Source of the DNA: Acanthornis magna
Lineage: Eukaryota; Chordata; Aves; Passeriformes; Acanthizidae
Direction of reading: 5' to 3'
Assembly (NCBI GenBank): GCA_036785705.1
Contig: JAWUZG010000006.1
Span: 124,001 to 188,000, forward strand
DNA: 64,000 nucleotides
Positions 62,182 to 64,000 of the stretch are shown in pieces. Each line of letters starts with the position of its first letter. The stretch's first letter is position 1. The notes beneath the pieces were generated by a model. It was not told the origin of the DNA, did not search any database, and was given only the letters and a program-made list of their open reading frames with translations. The position numbers were made by a program, and so were the translations under genes.

Positions 62182-64000
62182 TTGAAAGAGCACTGCCAAT
62201 CTTCCCTGGGAGTGCTTATGCGATATTGTCTCCTACAACAGGTAAAACTGTGTCTGCCTCATGAGGATCATATTTCTTTCCTATCCTCAAAGAGGCAGGG
62301 TCACAGGAAACATTAAAACGGACTTGAGATAAAATATTTAGATTGGTATAAGAAATAAATATTAACTGTTGTCAGTTTGGGAGTTAAAATTACTCAGTAT
62401 TGATTAGGAGTGTTCACATTGAAAAGTGCTTTGAAGTTTGTATGATGCAGAAATATCAGAAATATGTTTAATCAAAAGAGGGAAATCTTTTTCCTGCTCT
62501 TTGAGTGTGTTTGTATGTGTTGAAAAGAGGATGTTTGCAATTCGGTGTCCTTAAGACTTAGTGAGGCACGTGCAGAGCACTCTGATGCTGTTTCAGCTGC
62601 GCCCTGAACCATGTGCTTGTGTTTCTGCTGAGATTACAGTATGAGCATTCAACACTTTGCAGAATAAAGATTAATTTTTTTAGATGTTTGTGTAGTAGTT
62701 TAGCCAATTCGTACTGCTGGGGAGGATAGAGGGGGTTGTTTGTGGTTCATAGTCTTTATGTGAGATCCCCTTGAGGTCATGTGAATACGATCCATTGGCT
62801 CTGATAAGGAATGAGATCAGTGGGATTTAACCTCTGTCATGCTTCTCTTCTACTACTAAACATCTATGTTCTACCAGTTCCACAAAATTCATGTGACTGA
62901 ATACCCATTTTAAGCAATGACTTCATCTATTTTGATTAAAAATTAGAAAGACAGGAAATGAGATGAGAGACACAGATCTCAGCTCTCACTTTGAGGAGAA
63001 TGTTTCTTGTTTAAGAAAGGACTGCTTTCTGGTTTAAAATATTATGCCAAGACAGCTGATTCAGTAGGGATAACTATATTAGCAGATTTACATAATCAAA
63101 TGTAGTTCTCTCCCCCTTTCCCTCAAAAAAGTCACAGATGCTGACGAAGACATTTTAAAAAAACCCCTTAAAGCAGAAATGCTTTAAAACTTTTTTTAAT
63201 ATCAGTTCAGCTCACACCATTAATCCCTCATAATTCATAAGATCATGGTAAGTAAACAAGTAAATATTTAGTAAGTATTTAAAATTACTTCCTGTGTAAA
63301 TTTCATGTTAATAAATTGAAAAATACATTTCAATTAAGGGATTAACAACATTTAGTCTTTGTAAGAATGGTTTATTGGATGGCACTGGTAAAAGTACAAA
63401 ACACTTCAGGATGGAAACGGTGACATGCAGAAAACATCTTAAGCTTTTATTTTTGCGTTCTAATTAATTCTACAATAGCATCAAAAGGCTTGAATTTACG
63501 GTAGTGCCACCCTGTGGAACTGCCTAAACACATTATGTGAAATGGTCTCTGCCTCAAATATATAATGGTAACAGCTAAGGCAACCAGGAAAAAAACCACA
63601 GTGAGGTGCAGAAAGGTGCTGAAGGAAATCCAAGAACACTGGGAAGTGAATCCAGGTTTTATAACACGGATTCAATGCTCAGTCCATTACCATATTGCAG
63701 CCACTCTGATTCCTATTTCTTATGGGACTTCTGTGTTTATGGCAAGAATTTTGATGTTAGCTGGAAATAAAATGAAGGGCTTGGAGTCTAATTGTAGAAA
63801 AGCTTTAAAATAATTTGATTGCTTCACTGTGGACAATTCAAAACTTAAGGCAGGCACAGCAGTTCAGCTGAGGTGCTAACACTTAAGCTTAGCCCATGGT
63901 AATTTCCTCAAACATGTATCGCCTCAATATATATTCGGTTCTGTCAGAGACAGCTGCATATAAAAAGCATTATTGCAGTAAAATTTCCTGAAATTATATA
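62182..64000. other. Unique AT-rich DNA, no gene seen
   Basis: No exon or named repeat was recognised. The 82-codon plus-strand frame at 63565-63813 has no recognisable domain. Confidence 0.5.

Noticed and set aside
63655..63700. GGATTCAATGC stretch recalling a tRNA B box
   Set aside because: No matching A box at the right spacing and no cloverleaf could be drawn.
1..64000. CRISPR array, bacterial operon or prophage content
   Set aside because: No regularly spaced repeats, no dense coding, and the CR1 and LTR repeats identify bird nuclear DNA.

Overview
The window looks like 64 kb of vertebrate nuclear DNA from a songbird (order Passeriformes). It is AT-rich and CpG-poor, and stop codons break every frame within about 160 codons. 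I recognise no protein-coding exon, rRNA or tRNA gene. The bird assignment rests on the repeats. There are several CR1 (chicken repeat 1) LINE pieces with the family's characteristic 3' end. There are also two solo endogenous-retrovirus LTRs whose sequence I recognise as belonging to families abundant in finches and sparrows. The stretch is therefore either intergenic (gene-desert-like) or deep inside a large intron; the sequence alone does not say which.

Layout. From 1 to 4.5 kb: unique AT-rich DNA with a GC-richer block at 1555-1905. From 4.5 to 5.3 kb: two old CR1 pieces in opposite orientation. From 5.3 to 18 kb: mostly unique DNA with a CR1 3' tail (11.06 kb) and a CR1 3' piece (12.37 kb). 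From 18 to 20 kb: the oddest base composition in the window, with a G-quadruplex-type run, a CpG-rich islet, a polypyrimidine tract, an old CR1 tail and a TAA microsatellite. From 20 to 28.9 kb: unique DNA with an ATGCAT motif cluster (25.4 kb) and a homeodomain-motif-rich block (26.15 kb). From 28.9 to 29.8 kb: a strongly decayed CR1. From 32.64 to about 34.0 kb: the best-preserved CR1, with a broken reverse transcriptase on the minus strand. It is followed at 34.0-34.5 kb by the longest open frame of the window (159 codons), which overlies a 21-bp-period minisatellite. From 34.5 to 53.6 kb: unique DNA with short tandem repeats and three blocks that read like conserved noncoding elements. From 53.62 to 54.16 kb: a full-length solo LTR (minus). 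At 55.13 kb: a perfect 14-bp inverted repeat. From 61.70 to 62.15 kb: a second, shorter LTR (plus), possibly followed by a primer-binding-site remnant. The rest is unique AT-rich DNA.

No set of genes here works together. The functional candidates are noncoding: possible enhancers, LTR regulatory sequence and a CpG islet. Most of the DNA is old transposon remains or unannotatable unique sequence. I found no convincing novel system. The items most worth checking are the heptad-encoding minisatellite ORF at 34.3 kb, the CpG islet at 19 kb, the hairpin at 55.13 kb and the motif-rich block at 48.5 kb.
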